Source of the DNA: JACVRN01 sp036403815
Lineage (GTDB): Bacteria > Acidobacteriota > Blastocatellia > Pyrinomonadales > Pyrinomonadaceae
Length of the DNA: 64,000 bases
Direction: 5' to 3'
Assembly (NCBI GenBank): GCA_036403815.1
Contig: DASWQH010000007.1
Location: 62,001 to 126,000 of the forward strand
Below are positions 1 through 8,351 of this stretch, piece by piece. The notes beneath the pieces are model-generated. The model made no database searches and was not told where the DNA came from. It saw nothing but the letters and a program-made list of their open reading frames with translations. Position 1 is the stretch's first letter; each line of letters begins with the position of its first letter. The translations under genes and the position numbers were made by a program.

Positions 1-969
1 ATTCGAGTAGTATTGGAGAAGATATTGCGAGCGCAACTCAGCGACGATCTGTCGAAACACTCCGTCAAGGTCTTCCAGTCTATCGGGAATGAAAGAGTTG
101 CCGCCCGTAGCGCCTGCCAGCCGTACCATGCCGTCCTGCGCGCGCTGGCTGATGATGTTTAGCTTGAGAGACTGCCCGCTGGGGTTAATCGAATAGAAGG
201 CCGCCTCCGCTTTCTGCACCTCTCGCTCGACCTCTGTTTGCGCGCGATTGTAAACGACTGCCTGTGTCTGCGGCGTTGCGCTTTGCTGCGCCTGCGTCGT
301 ATTGCCTATAGCGGTCTTGATGCGCTCGCTGTAGTTGTCTTCGCCGTCTGAGATGACGACAATCACGCGGCGATGCTGAGCGGGCGTAGATGCGGCCAGA
401 TAGCGCGCCGCTTCCACCACCGTATCGAAGAAGGCGGTCGGCCCCTTGGTCGCCTGAATGGATTTGAGTTTCGCCGCGGCTTCGTCCGCCGAAGCTCTCT
501 GCAACTCCATGCGCGGCGTGACGCTGATGGTAAAGACCGTTGCACGATCCGTAGGCTTCAAGACCTGTTTGAGAAATCGCGCGGCAGCTTCCTTCTCAAA
601 ATCTATGCGCGCGTTGACTGAGCCTGAAATGTCCAGAAGGATAGCGATTTCAAGCGGCACTTGTTCCGGGTCGCCTATCTGCGTTATCTCCTGCGCCCGA
701 TTTTCTTCGTCAAGACGAAAATCCTTAATGCCGAGTCCCAGCACAGGCTGTCCCTTCGCATCCGTGACGGAGACAGGCACGACCACCAGATTAGAGTTGA
801 CGCGCACTATATCATAGTCGCTGTCTTTCGGGACGTAAGGCGTAGGCTTTGGCGTGGGCGCTGGCGGAGGCGGAGGCAAATCATCCTGCGCGCGAGCTAC
901 CTGTGCGGGTATCAGAAGACAGAGCGCAACAATAAAGAGCGCCTGCACGAAAGAACTTCGTATTGCCAT
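1..969 (-). CDS. VWA domain protein, acidobacterial VWFA-related type (partial, 3' end outside window)
   Basis: This leftward gene begins at the ATG at 969 and runs off the left edge, giving 323 visible codons without a stop. Residues 1-28 form a signal peptide ending in ARAQ, followed by a proline-rich linker (PPPPPAPTPKPTP). A short beta-rich segment with VTDAKGQPVLGL precedes the von Willebrand A domain. The MIDAS motif DISGS lies at residues 113-117, and SDGEDN occurs later as expected for this fold. The visible end (GMVRLAGATGG and RSQYLLQYYS) matches secreted VWA proteins of the TIGR03436 type, which are abundant in Acidobacteria. The protein is probably periplasmic or cell-surface and binds a divalent metal; its ligand is unknown. 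No Shine-Dalgarno is visible. Confidence 0.85.
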   Translation of the reverse strand, partial: MAIRSSFVQALFIVALCLLIPAQVARAQDDLPPPPPAPTPKPTPYVPKDSDYDIVRVNSNLVVVPVSVTDAKGQPVLGLGIKDFRLDEENRAQEITQIGDPEQVPLEIAILLDISGSVNARIDFEKEAAARFLKQVLKPTDRATVFTISVTPRMELQRASADEAAAKLKSIQATKGPTAFFDTVVEAARYLAASTPAQHRRVIVVISDGEDNYSERIKTAIGNTTQAQQSATPQTQAVVYNRAQTEVEREVQKAEAAFYSINPSGQSLKLNIISQRAQDGMVRLAGATGGNSFIPDRLEDLDGVFRQIVAELRSQYLLQYYSN

Positions 970-1192
970 CAGAACGGATTTTATCAAGCTGCTAACCCCT
1001 GGCGCGCATTAATCTCTCACGGCGCTGGAACTCCCTTTGTAGTTTTACAGGCGCTCTATCAGTTTATTCCGGCGTGCCGCGTGGCACATCACGAGGGATT
1101 GATGCCGCCCGCGCGCCGTTGGTTGGCGCTTAAGATAGAGGTGACAGGCAGCAAGGCCGCTAGCTGTGGCTTTGCTGCCTGTCGCATACAGT

Positions 1193-2227
1193 TTATTGTC
1201 CGGGTTGCTGGGGGGCTGGGGTGTTGATGGTCGGCGAAGGTGTGGTCAGTCCGCGATTGACCAGAATCTTGACCTCGACGCGACGATTCTCTGCGCGTCC
1301 CTGGCGCGTGCGATTATCTGCAACGGACTTGGCCTCGCCATAGCCGAAGGGAGTGATGATGCGGCGCAAAGGTATGTTGTGATTCTCGACCAGATAACGC
1401 ACCACTGCGTCCGCCCTCTGCTGGCTCAAGCGGCGGTTTGCTACAACCGAGCCTGAAGCATCCGTGTAGCCCGAAATCTCTATCACGTAGCCCTTGGCCG
1501 TCTCAGCCTTGCGGGCAATGTCGTCCAGTTGCGCTTTGGCCTGAGAGTTTAAGACTGCGCTGCCGACGCGGAACATGATTGCCGCCGTTTCCTGCGGCAC
1601 ATAATCATCCAGAGCAGAAATGCGCTCGTTAGTGGCATTAACTCCTGCAACAGCAGCATCGGCAGTCTCCTGCGCCGCCTTCGCCCCACCTTTCGCGGCG
1701 TTTGAGACAGCAGCCAATTCATCAATCTGTCCACTCATACGCTGTGCGTTCTGCTCCACCTGGCTGACGCGATTCTCTGTCTCTCCGACACGATTCTCCA
1801 CCGGGTTGACGCGAGACTCTACTGTCTGAGCAACGCGCAGGTCTGAATCGTTGAAGCGGACTTTCTCTGCGACCAACTGGCCGGTCGCATCCCCGCGGCC
1901 TTCGACTTCGAGGTTCAGCCCGCGAAGAATCTGGGTCGAGCCGTAGTTCTTGCCTGAGCGAAGAAACCCGCCCTTTGTCTTGACGCTTGTCCTGTCTGTT
2001 AAAAGCACGACCGTATCCATGCCGTTATTGTCGCGCACGGTAAAGGTATCGGCATCGCGGCGCACGACCGTGCCGGTGACCTTCATCTTCTGGCCGTTGG
2101 AAACGGTGCGCGTGCGGGTCGCGTCCGCAGTTTGTGATCCGCCCTGCGCCAGTGCAGCCTGTGCGGCGAGCGCGAGCGTTAGAGCAATCGTTAGGATAGA
2201 AAGAATTCTTAATCTTGTGACACTCAT
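1193..2227 (-). CDS. OmpA-family protein with DUF5666-like domain and coiled coil
   Basis: The chosen ATG at 2227 has GGAG five bases upstream and is followed by a signal peptide (MSVTRLRILSILTIALTLAL...). The frame is open 86 codons further upstream, but that part lacks a signal peptide or coding character. The 344-residue product has a beta-rich domain at about residues 35-120 (GTVVRRDADTFTVRDNNG) resembling DUF5666. A heptad-like segment follows at about 125-215 (VESRVNPVENRVGETENRV), then a C-terminal OmpA domain from about 230. GYTDASGS and NRTRQGRAENRRVEV are the peptidoglycan-binding signatures. It is probably a periplasmic or outer-membrane protein that attaches to the cell wall. The ligand of the first domain is unknown. 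Confidence 0.85.
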   Translation of the reverse strand: MSVTRLRILSILTIALTLALAAQAALAQGGSQTADATRTRTVSNGQKMKVTGTVVRRDADTFTVRDNNGMDTVVLLTDRTSVKTKGGFLRSGKNYGSTQILRGLNLEVEGRGDATGQLVAEKVRFNDSDLRVAQTVESRVNPVENRVGETENRVSQVEQNAQRMSGQIDELAAVSNAAKGGAKAAQETADAAVAGVNATNERISALDDYVPQETAAIMFRVGSAVLNSQAKAQLDDIARKAETAKGYVIEISGYTDASGSVVANRRLSQQRADAVVRYLVENHNIPLRRIITPFGYGEAKSVADNRTRQGRAENRRVEVKILVNRGLTTPSPTINTPAPQQPGQ

Positions 2228-2605
2228 ATTTAACTCCGTCTGCGAGAAGCTGCCGGGGAACGCCCCACTTTCAGGCAAGAGCGTTAGTGACCCGCGTCTC
2301 GGTTGTTTTTGGCAACTCGTTTTGCCTCTTGTGCTAAAGCCAGAGACATCTGGAATCACCAGGTTGATAGATTGAATCAAGCCTGTAAAGCCTGCTTCAT
2401 TAAAATGGCTTTCGAGCGAGGATAGCTTTTGAAAACCAGCTTGCACTAAAACGCGAGATTCTATCGAACCAGGTGGCGAAGTCAAGCAAGCTTAAGGCTA
2501 AACACACGCAATTCCAGCTTTCATTACAAAAATGTAACCTGAAGGCAATCTTACAAGGCTTCCGCCCCGAAGATTTTTTTATAAGATGAGAAAAAGGCTG
2601 GAGGG
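2228..2605. other. Intergenic region upstream of the OmpA-family gene
   Basis: This gap should contain the leftward promoter of the OmpA-family gene. I see no convincing -35/-10 pair and no repeat element. The open frame at 2228-2485 on the minus strand is read as untranslated leader because the SD and signal peptide mark the downstream ATG. Confidence 0.4.
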
Positions 2606-2647
2606 GGCGGCGCTGACTTCTATAAATCAATTTTCGCCAGCGCCGCC
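2606..2647 (-). terminator. GC-rich hairpin after the small basic secreted protein gene
   Basis: A perfect 10-bp stem (GGCGGCGCTG and CAGCGCCGCC) flanks a 22-base loop, 34 bases beyond the stop codon at 2681. On the minus strand it is followed after about 8 bases by a short T run, so it is a plausible but not classical terminator. Confidence 0.5.
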
Positions 2648-2680
2648 TACCTGTACGCAGAGAATTACTGGAGCATGGGA

Positions 2681-3010
2681 TTAATAGATTGAGCCTCGTG
2701 CCCTACCCGGATTTGTGTAGCGTCCTCGCTTAACTTTGCGCGGTACGATTATATTTCTGGTTCTAGTGCGGATAATCGAATCCGGGCGAATGTATCGTCC
2801 ACGCGGAATCCCCGGAGTGTAATTACGACCGCGACCGCGACTACTGGTGGGAATTCCAGGCGTCACAGTACGTTCTATATTTATCTTGTTCCGACCATTT
2901 CCTCTGCCCTTCCCATTACCCTGCCCGGCGTAAGCCGGTATTGATAGAGCAACCGCACACGCGAGCGACAGCACCGCTGCCTTCATAAAGTTCGAGATAT
3001 TCCTTCTCAT
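2681..3010 (-). CDS. Small basic Gly/Arg-rich secreted protein, unknown function
   Basis: The start is set at the ATG at 3010 because GGGAGG lies 6 bases upstream; the frame extends six codons further. The 109-residue product has a signal peptide ending in PAYAG. The mature part is strongly basic and low in complexity, with GQGNGKGRGNGRNK followed by two TPGIP motifs in Arg/Gly-rich surroundings. No known domain is recognisable. Export plus high positive charge suggests binding to an anionic partner such as the cell wall, extracellular DNA or lipopolysaccharide, but this is inference only. Confidence 0.65.
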   Translation of the reverse strand: MRRNISNFMKAAVLSLACAVALSIPAYAGQGNGKGRGNGRNKINIERTVTPGIPTSSRGRGRNYTPGIPRGRYIRPDSIIRTRTRNIIVPRKVKRGRYTNPGRARGSIY

Positions 3011-3406
3011 AGCGAGCCTCCCTTTCAAAGATGAAAATATTTATGGAGAGAGTGTTCGTACTTAAGGCAATCCGCAAACCCTTCGGACAATTCTGTTTGA
3101 TGTCAAAGGCAACAAACGCTCGCCACAAAGCAGACGGCCTTCAAGTACTTCTTAGAGCAACGACTGTGCCAGCTTGCTTCCTCCCGTTAACAAATCCGGC
3201 GCGCGGCTTAAACTACAGAACTGTAATTAGATAAAGCTTCGCACGGCTGAGCGCGAGAATGGCTGCCCTGTATCTCAATGGTACTTTCCTGCGTTAAACG
3301 CTGCATGTTAAATAGTCATGGCCGGAGGACGACTTTTGCGCTCCCTGCTAATTTCTACTTGCCAGCCCCGCATTAATCAGATATTCAGAGGCTGAGGCAT
3401 TGACCT
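3011..3406. other. Divergent intergenic region
   Basis: This 396-bp gap separates the leftward small basic protein gene from the rightward cyanophycinase gene and must hold both promoters. No strong consensus promoter, palindrome or repeat element is visible to me. Short open frames here have no SD or domain support. Confidence 0.4.
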
Positions 3407-4285
3407 ATGAAACTGAAGCTACTGTTATCATTTCTTCTAGCCGTCTTTGTCGCTACGAACACGGCGGCGCAAACCTCCAGCGGGCCTGTGAAAGGTTCTC
3501 TGGTGATTGCAGGCGGAGAGTTCAGTAAAGTTGTTATAGAGCGCTTCGTGGCTTTAGCCGGAGGGGCGGATGCCACCTTTGTTTACATTCCTACAGCCGC
3601 TTCCAGCCTCAAGCTCCCCTCGGGCTTTATTTATGATCCTCCTGACGCCGAACAGCCCGCCGCCAATACGCGTGAGTTCGAGCAGGAACTAGGCAAGCTG
3701 TTCGGCGTCAAGCGCATCACCGTCTTGCATACCAGAGCGCGAAAGACAGCCGATTCCGAGAGCTTCGTAGAGCCGCTCAGGCGTGCAAGCGGCATCTGGC
3801 TCAGCTCCGGTAATCCCGGACGCTTAGCCAACGCTTATCTGGACACCTTGACGCAGAGAGAGATAGAAGCTGTGCTCACACGCGGCGGTGTCGTCGGCGG
3901 AAATTCGGCAGGCGCAATCATTCAGGGGTCATATATTGTGCGTGGCAGACCCGATAAACCGCTGCTCATGGCGAAGGGGCACGAGCGCGGATTTGCTTTT
4001 CTGAAGAACGTCGCAATCAATCCGCATTTGACAGAGGCCAAGAGAGAGAACGAGTTGGTTAACGTCGTTGACGCGTACCCTTACTTGCTGGGCATAGGCA
4101 TTGATGAAAAGGCTGCGATAGTGGTCGAGGGAGACCGCTTTGAAGTTATAGGCGAGGGGCGCGTTGCCATCTATGATAACAAGAAGCACGGCGGGAACTG
4201 GTACTTCTGGCTTTCACCGGGAGATGTCTTTGATCTGCGTACTCGCACCCTTCAACCGGCAGCGAAACCTGCTGGCAGTAGTTAA
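3407..4285 (+). CDS. Cyanophycinase-like peptidase (family S51), exported
   Basis: The 292-residue product starts with a signal peptide (MKLKLLLSFLLAVFVATNTAAQ), so it acts outside the cytoplasm. The mature protein has the S51 layout: GGEFSK near the start, WLSSGNPGRL in the middle, and the nucleophile elbow GGNSAGA with Ser167. YLLGIGIDEKAA follows, typical of cyanophycinases and related dipeptidases. The family cleaves beta-Asp-Arg dipeptides from cyanophycin or acts as an alpha-aspartyl dipeptidase. No cyanophycin synthetase is seen in the window, so use of external polymer or another peptide is possible. Immediately downstream is a nested palindrome element that could end transcription. 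Start support is moderate (GAGG nine bases upstream). Confidence 0.85.
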   Translation: MKLKLLLSFLLAVFVATNTAAQTSSGPVKGSLVIAGGEFSKVVIERFVALAGGADATFVYIPTAASSLKLPSGFIYDPPDAEQPAANTREFEQELGKLFGVKRITVLHTRARKTADSESFVEPLRRASGIWLSSGNPGRLANAYLDTLTQREIEAVLTRGGVVGGNSAGAIIQGSYIVRGRPDKPLLMAKGHERGFAFLKNVAINPHLTEAKRENELVNVVDAYPYLLGIGIDEKAAIVVEGDRFEVIGEGRVAIYDNKKHGGNWYFWLSPGDVFDLRTRTLQPAAKPAGSS

Positions 4286-4325
4286 ATAATGTGAGTTAGA
4301 GATAAGCAAATCGTCAATGTTCCTG

Positions 4326-4479
4326 GCTCCGTAGGAGCAGGATGTTTATAGTCAATTGTATCAACCAAACTTCAAGCTCCGCGAGGTGCGACATGTGTCG
4401 CCTCATTACATGTCGCACCTCGCGGGGCTTAGCTCAACTTATCTCAACCCAGCCTATAAACATCCGGCTCCTACGGAGC
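4326..4479. repeat. Nested palindrome element, GCTCC/GGAGC core family, copy 1
   Basis: The outer arms GCTCCGTAGGAGC + AGGATGTTTATA (4326-4350) and the reverse complement at 4455-4479 enclose a second hairpin (about 4374-4431) with GCTCCGCGAGGTGCGACATG arms. The same element recurs at 63169-63324. It lies between the convergent cyanophycinase and E2 genes, so it may also end both transcripts. Confidence 0.85.
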
Positions 4480-4541
4480 TTTATTTGAGCGATGATGGTC
4501 GCCCGCACGAAGGAGGCGTTCCTGAAATTCTGGACACCGCT

Positions 4542-6017
4542 TCATATCTGGAACTGCGCCGCTTCCAGAAGCTCCTTAACGTAGCCCAGAAACTTCTCTG
4601 CGTCCGAGCCGTCGATGATGCGATGGTCGAAGGTCAGAGCGAAGTAGGCCATGTGGCGAATCGCTATGTAGTCATCGCCTTCGGGGCTGGTGATAACCTT
4701 GGCGCGCTTCTCTATGGCACCGACGCCGAGGATGGCGACCTGCGGCTGGTTGATGATAGGCGTGCCGAAGAGTCCGCCGAAGACACCCGGATTGGTGATG
4801 GTGAACGTGCCGCCCGCAACCTCATCCGGCTTCAACTGCTTGGTGCGAGCGCGGTCTGCAAGATCGTTGGCCGCACGCGCCAGCCCTGAGATAGAAAGAT
4901 CGTCTGCGCGCTTGATGACAGGGACGATCAAACCCCAGTCAAGAGCCACAGCCATACCCAGATTGATGTCGCGCTTGTAGATAATCTGGTCGCCGGAGAC
5001 CTGTGCGTTGAAGATTGGGAACTTGCGAATCGCGCTCGTGATAGCCTGGAAGATAAACGGCATGTAAGAGAGCTTCGTGCCGTAGCGCTCGAAGAAAGCC
5101 GCTTTGTGCTGCTCGCGCAGGCGTTGAATGCGCGTCATATCTATTTCGTAAACGGTCGTCACGTGCGCAGAGGTGCGGCGCGAGAGCGTCATGTGCTCTG
5201 CTATCTTCTTGCGCATGACCGTCATCGGCTCGACGCGGTCTCCGGCAGCAGGCTGGACAGCAGGCGGCGCTTGAACGTCGGGCTGCGGGGTGGAAGCTTG
5301 CTGCGTCGCTTGCGCCTGACCCGTTTGCCCCGTCTGCATGGCCTGTTGCGGCGAAAGCGCCGCGCCGGATTCTATGTAGCTCAGGATGTCGTTCTTAGTG
5401 ACACGCCCGCTCATGCCTGTGCCTTCGAGTTGCGAGATGTCTATGCCGTGCTCGCGCGCTATGTTACGTACCAGCGGGCTTGAGCGCGTGCGTCGCAGCT
5501 CTTCGGCAGACGTTGCCGCGCGGTCTTCTTTAGCGGCTGGCGCTTGCGCTGAAGCCTGAGCCTGCGTGGTCGTGGTAGAGGCTGGCTGTGACGCTTGCGG
5601 CGGAGGAGGTGGCGGCGGCGGAGCAGCAGCTTGCGCGGGAGACTCAGACGGCGACGGAGGCGCGGGCGGCGCGGGCGGCGCAGATGGCGGCGGCGGCGGC
5701 TCAGACGAGACGGCGGCCTGTGATGCAGGTGCGCTCTCATTGGTCGCATGCGGTGCTGTTCCGCCTACGCCTGCTCCATTACCGCCGTCCAGAACTGCCA
5801 CGACAGTATTGACTTCGACCGTCGCTCCCTCCGGGAACTTTATCTCTGTCAGTGTGCCCGAAGCGGGGCTGGGAATTTCCGCATCCACCTTGTCGGTCGA
5901 AATCTCAAAGAGCGGCTCGTCGCGCTCGACCCGTTCGCCCACCTTCTTCAACCACCTTGTGATCGTACCCTCCGCGATGGACTCACCCATCTGCGGCATG
6001 ACAACTTCTGTGCTCAT
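4542..6017 (-). CDS. Dihydrolipoamide acyltransferase, E2 of a 2-oxoacid dehydrogenase complex
   Basis: This 491-residue protein forms the core of a lipoate-dependent dehydrogenase complex and moves the acyl group from E1 to CoA. An N-terminal lipoyl domain carries STDKVDAE with the lipoyl lysine K43. A long Ala/Pro/Gln-rich swinging linker follows at about residues 85-170. The peripheral subunit-binding domain has SSPLVRNIAREHGIDI and GRVTKNDIL at about 178-213, and a second Gln/Pro linker leads to the catalytic domain. The active-site signature FDHRIIDG is near residue 464. The ATG is supported by GGAG. It is the last gene of the leftward operon and is separated from the DUF4242 gene by a heptad-repeat hairpin. 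Sequence alone does not decide between pyruvate, branched-chain and 2-oxoglutarate specificity. Confidence 0.92.
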   Translation of the reverse strand: MSTEVVMPQMGESIAEGTITRWLKKVGERVERDEPLFEISTDKVDAEIPSPASGTLTEIKFPEGATVEVNTVVAVLDGGNGAGVGGTAPHATNESAPASQAAVSSEPPPPPSAPPAPPAPPSPSESPAQAAAPPPPPPPPQASQPASTTTTQAQASAQAPAAKEDRAATSAEELRRTRSSPLVRNIAREHGIDISQLEGTGMSGRVTKNDILSYIESGAALSPQQAMQTGQTGQAQATQQASTPQPDVQAPPAVQPAAGDRVEPMTVMRKKIAEHMTLSRRTSAHVTTVYEIDMTRIQRLREQHKAAFFERYGTKLSYMPFIFQAITSAIRKFPIFNAQVSGDQIIYKRDINLGMAVALDWGLIVPVIKRADDLSISGLARAANDLADRARTKQLKPDEVAGGTFTITNPGVFGGLFGTPIINQPQVAILGVGAIEKRAKVITSPEGDDYIAIRHMAYFALTFDHRIIDGSDAEKFLGYVKELLEAAQFQI

Positions 6018-6030
6018 AAACTCTCCATAA

Positions 6031-6113
6031 ACAGTTTTCAGTTATTAGTTTTCAGTTTTCAGCAGAAGAGCCAACCGCTTTTACTGAAAACTGAAAACTC
6101 AAAACTGAAAACT
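6031..6113. repeat. Heptad-repeat hairpin (AGTTTTC / ACTGAAA units)
   Basis: The left arm reads AGTTTTC AGTTATT and further units in perfect 7-bp register; the right arm (6082-6113) is built of ACTGAAA units and is its reverse complement. It fills the gap between the DUF4242 and E2 genes inside the operon. Confidence 0.85.
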
Positions 6114-6387
6114 ATTCTTCCGCTGTGGTCGGATCAATTACGCTTTTGACTTCAGAGATGCGATTGGCCGGAAATCCGCCCTGGCTGGCATGCTCTCGAA
6201 TCATCTCTTCATTGGGCGCGATGTAGACGCAGTAAAGCTTGTCGTCCGTGACGTAGGATTGCACCCACTGTATCTGCGGCCCTAAGTTTTTCAGGACGCT
6301 ACAGGATTTCTGTGACGCTCCCTGCAACTCTTCCGCAGATAATTTACCGACCCCCGCCATGTCTCGCTCGATAACGTACTTCGGCAT
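6112..6387 (-). CDS. DUF4242 (SCO4226-like) small protein
   Basis: The ATG at 6387 (MPKYVIERDM) is preferred because AGGAG lies 8 bases upstream; the frame is open six codons earlier. The 91-residue product begins with the PKYVIERD strand and contains SYVTDDKLYCVYIAP and ANRISEVKSVIDP, which match DUF4242 ferredoxin-like-fold proteins. One family member from Streptomyces binds nickel, but the role is generally unknown. The gene lies between E1-beta and E2 and is co-oriented with them, 44 bases after E1-beta. This suggests co-transcription with the dehydrogenase complex. Confidence 0.75.
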   Translation of the reverse strand: MPKYVIERDMAGVGKLSAEELQGASQKSCSVLKNLGPQIQWVQSYVTDDKLYCVYIAPNEEMIREHASQGGFPANRISEVKSVIDPTTAEE

Positions 6388-6431
6388 CTTTGTTTCTCCT
6401 TTCAAACGAAGGCTGTAAACTTTCGCCTCCC

Positions 6432-7460
6432 CTAATACGCCGCAAGTCTTCGCGCCGCTTCCAGAACATCTTTCGTCTGCGGCATGTAATATTCTTCGAG
6501 CGGCGGCGAGTAAGGCACCGGGCTGTCAATCGAGGCGACGCGCACCACGGGCGCATCGAGCCACTCGAAAGCCTCTTCGGCAATCGTGGCAGCAATCTCG
6601 CCGCCGATGCCGCCCGTGCGCGATGCTTCATGCAGCACCATCACCCGGCTAGTCTTCTTCACCGAATCAAGAATCGCTTGCTTGTCCATAGGCGCGAGCG
6701 TTCGCAAGTCTATGACCTCAACGTCCAATCCCTCTTTCTCCAACTCTTCTGCCGCATCAAGCGCCGTCAAAACAAGCGCGCCGAAAGTGATAATGGAAAG
6801 ATCGCGCCCCTCTCGGCGAGTGCGCGCCTTTCCAATCGGCACGATGTAATCCTCTTCCGGCAACTCTTCGCGCAGGCGGGGCAGACGGTAAAGCTTCTTG
6901 TGCTCGAAGTAAAGAACCGGGTCGGGGTCGCGTATGGCGGCTTTGATCAAGCCCTTGGCATCGTAGGCCGTCGAAGGCTCTACTATCTTCAAGCCCGCCG
7001 TGTTCAGGAAAAAGGCTTCGGCATTAATAGAATGAAAAGGGCCTGCGTGAACGCCGCTCCCGCACGGGCCGCGAAAGACTGCCTGAATGCCTGCGCCCCA
7101 GCGATAGCGACACTTCGCCGCGTAGTTCGTCAGCATGTCGAAGCCAGCCGAGATAAAATCTATGAACTGAAACTCCGCGACAGGCTTCATGCCCATCAGA
7201 GCCGCGCCGCACGCCGCGCCGACAATCGCCGCCTCACTAATCGGCGTATCAATCACGCGCTCCGAGCCGAACTCGTCAATCAATCCATCCGTCACCTTGA
7301 ACGCGCCGCCATACGCGCCCACATCTTCACCTATGACGAAGACCGTGGGGTCGCGCTCCATCTCTTCCCAGATGCCCTGTCGTATGGCTTCAACAAGCGT
7401 CGCCATCCCGCCGCGCGCCGGTCGCGTGTGTTTATTCTCTTTTTTAGTTGCTGTTGACAT
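6432..7460 (-). CDS. 2-oxoacid dehydrogenase E1 component, beta subunit
   Basis: The 342-residue product is the transketolase-like beta subunit of a heterotetrameric E1. Motifs include MATLVEAIRQGIWEEM, VIGEDVGAYGGAFKVT, DTPISEAAIVGAACGAAL and EFQFIDFI in the pyrimidine-binding half, then ITFGALV and VIDLRTLAPMD in the C-terminal domain. Together with E1-alpha it uses thiamine diphosphate to decarboxylate a 2-oxoacid and acylate E2. A short basic N-terminal extension (TKKENKHTRPARGG) precedes the domain. It lies 15 bases downstream of the HhH-GPD-like gene that separates it from E1-alpha; in most genomes the two E1 genes are adjacent. Confidence 0.92.
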   Translation of the reverse strand: MSTATKKENKHTRPARGGMATLVEAIRQGIWEEMERDPTVFVIGEDVGAYGGAFKVTDGLIDEFGSERVIDTPISEAAIVGAACGAALMGMKPVAEFQFIDFISAGFDMLTNYAAKCRYRWGAGIQAVFRGPCGSGVHAGPFHSINAEAFFLNTAGLKIVEPSTAYDAKGLIKAAIRDPDPVLYFEHKKLYRLPRLREELPEEDYIVPIGKARTRREGRDLSIITFGALVLTALDAAEELEKEGLDVEVIDLRTLAPMDKQAILDSVKKTSRVMVLHEASRTGGIGGEIAATIAEEAFEWLDAPVVRVASIDSPVPYSPPLEEYYMPQTKDVLEAARRLAAY

Positions 7461-7475
7461 AGCTGTTTACAAACA

Positions 7476-8351
7476 CTAATGGGATGCGCCTTCTGACTCC
7501 CATATTGCCCAATCTAACTCATTAGCTGGTATGCCTAGCTCTGCGGCTACTTTCTCCAGAACTAAAATAATCTCTTTATCGGAAAAGTCACGGCCAGTCG
7601 CTTTGCGAAGAAATCGCTTTACACGGCTATCCGGCTTCACAGTCTGAACGCCTTTTCGCATTGTCAGCCATTGATAAGCCGCGATACCAAGACCCTTTAT
7701 CCTGCCTTCGAAATGCTTGTGAAAGTCGCTGTTCTTGGCCCAACGTTCTAATGATTCTTCATCGCTAACTTCTATTGAATCGAAATACGCGACGAGTTGC
7801 CTGAGCTGTTCCATTCTGTTCCAGTACTTATAACCCCATAGATACAAGGCTGCTTCCGTGTTTCCCTCACGCGTGTTTGGGTATTTATGAAAAAAGGCTA
7901 CTAAATCGTCATGAGTTCTGATTTCATCATACCGCTTTGACTTGTAGTGGTTCTCAATATTGCTCACTGTTGTCGGATTCAACTGCTTGTCTAGCACGGT
8001 GCTCATTAGATTCGTGATGAAGTCATTAACATGATAGTTACCACTGGCCTTCGGTAGATTACTACAAGCCTCTAATATTAATCTGTATTCAGCCTTGTCC
8101 AGCCCACTCTCACTCACCTGCCATGCTTCCGTTTTTCTCCACTGAAGGCTAGCCCAATCAGGGTTCCTGTTGTGAACTTGCGCGAACAAACAAAGGTCAG
8201 CTACGAGCCTTTGCCACTTATCGGCATCTTCGCCATAAAGTGTCTTGACAATCACTCGCCCGTCATCCTCTTTGACTGTTAATTCTACTTTGAGAGTCTT
8301 GCCCATCTTACAACCCGGACAATTGTGATCAACTAATAACTTATGTCTCAC
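7476..8351 (-). CDS. HhH-GPD-like (DNA glycosylase fold) protein inserted in the dehydrogenase operon
   Basis: The GTG start at 8351 overlaps the end of E1-alpha by 11 bases, suggesting translational coupling. The 291-residue product has an N-terminal CPGC and a helical middle. Its C-terminal part reads IKGLGIAAYQWLTMRKG followed by KPDSRVKRFLRKATGR and LDWAIWE. That order resembles the helix-hairpin-helix and catalytic Asp region of the HhH-GPD superfamily (EndoIII, MutY and AlkA relatives). The Lys used by bifunctional members after the hairpin is Ala here. No Fe-S cysteine cluster is visible at the C-terminus. The region is clearly more AT-rich than the flanking E1 genes, which points to acquisition. 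The assignment is a remote pattern match; substrate and activity are unknown. Confidence 0.6.
   Translation of the reverse strand: MRHKLLVDHNCPGCKMGKTLKVELTVKEDDGRVIVKTLYGEDADKWQRLVADLCLFAQVHNRNPDWASLQWRKTEAWQVSESGLDKAEYRLILEACSNLPKASGNYHVNDFITNLMSTVLDKQLNPTTVSNIENHYKSKRYDEIRTHDDLVAFFHKYPNTREGNTEAALYLWGYKYWNRMEQLRQLVAYFDSIEVSDEESLERWAKNSDFHKHFEGRIKGLGIAAYQWLTMRKGVQTVKPDSRVKRFLRKATGRDFSDKEIILVLEKVAAELGIPANELDWAIWESEGASH

Noticed and set aside
2228..2485. N-terminal extension of the OmpA-family protein
   Set aside because: The added residues would hide the signal peptide, and the SD lies before the later ATG.
5566..6030. Gly-rich plus-strand frame opposite E2
   Set aside because: The Gly/Ala runs are complements of the E2 Pro/Ala linker codons.
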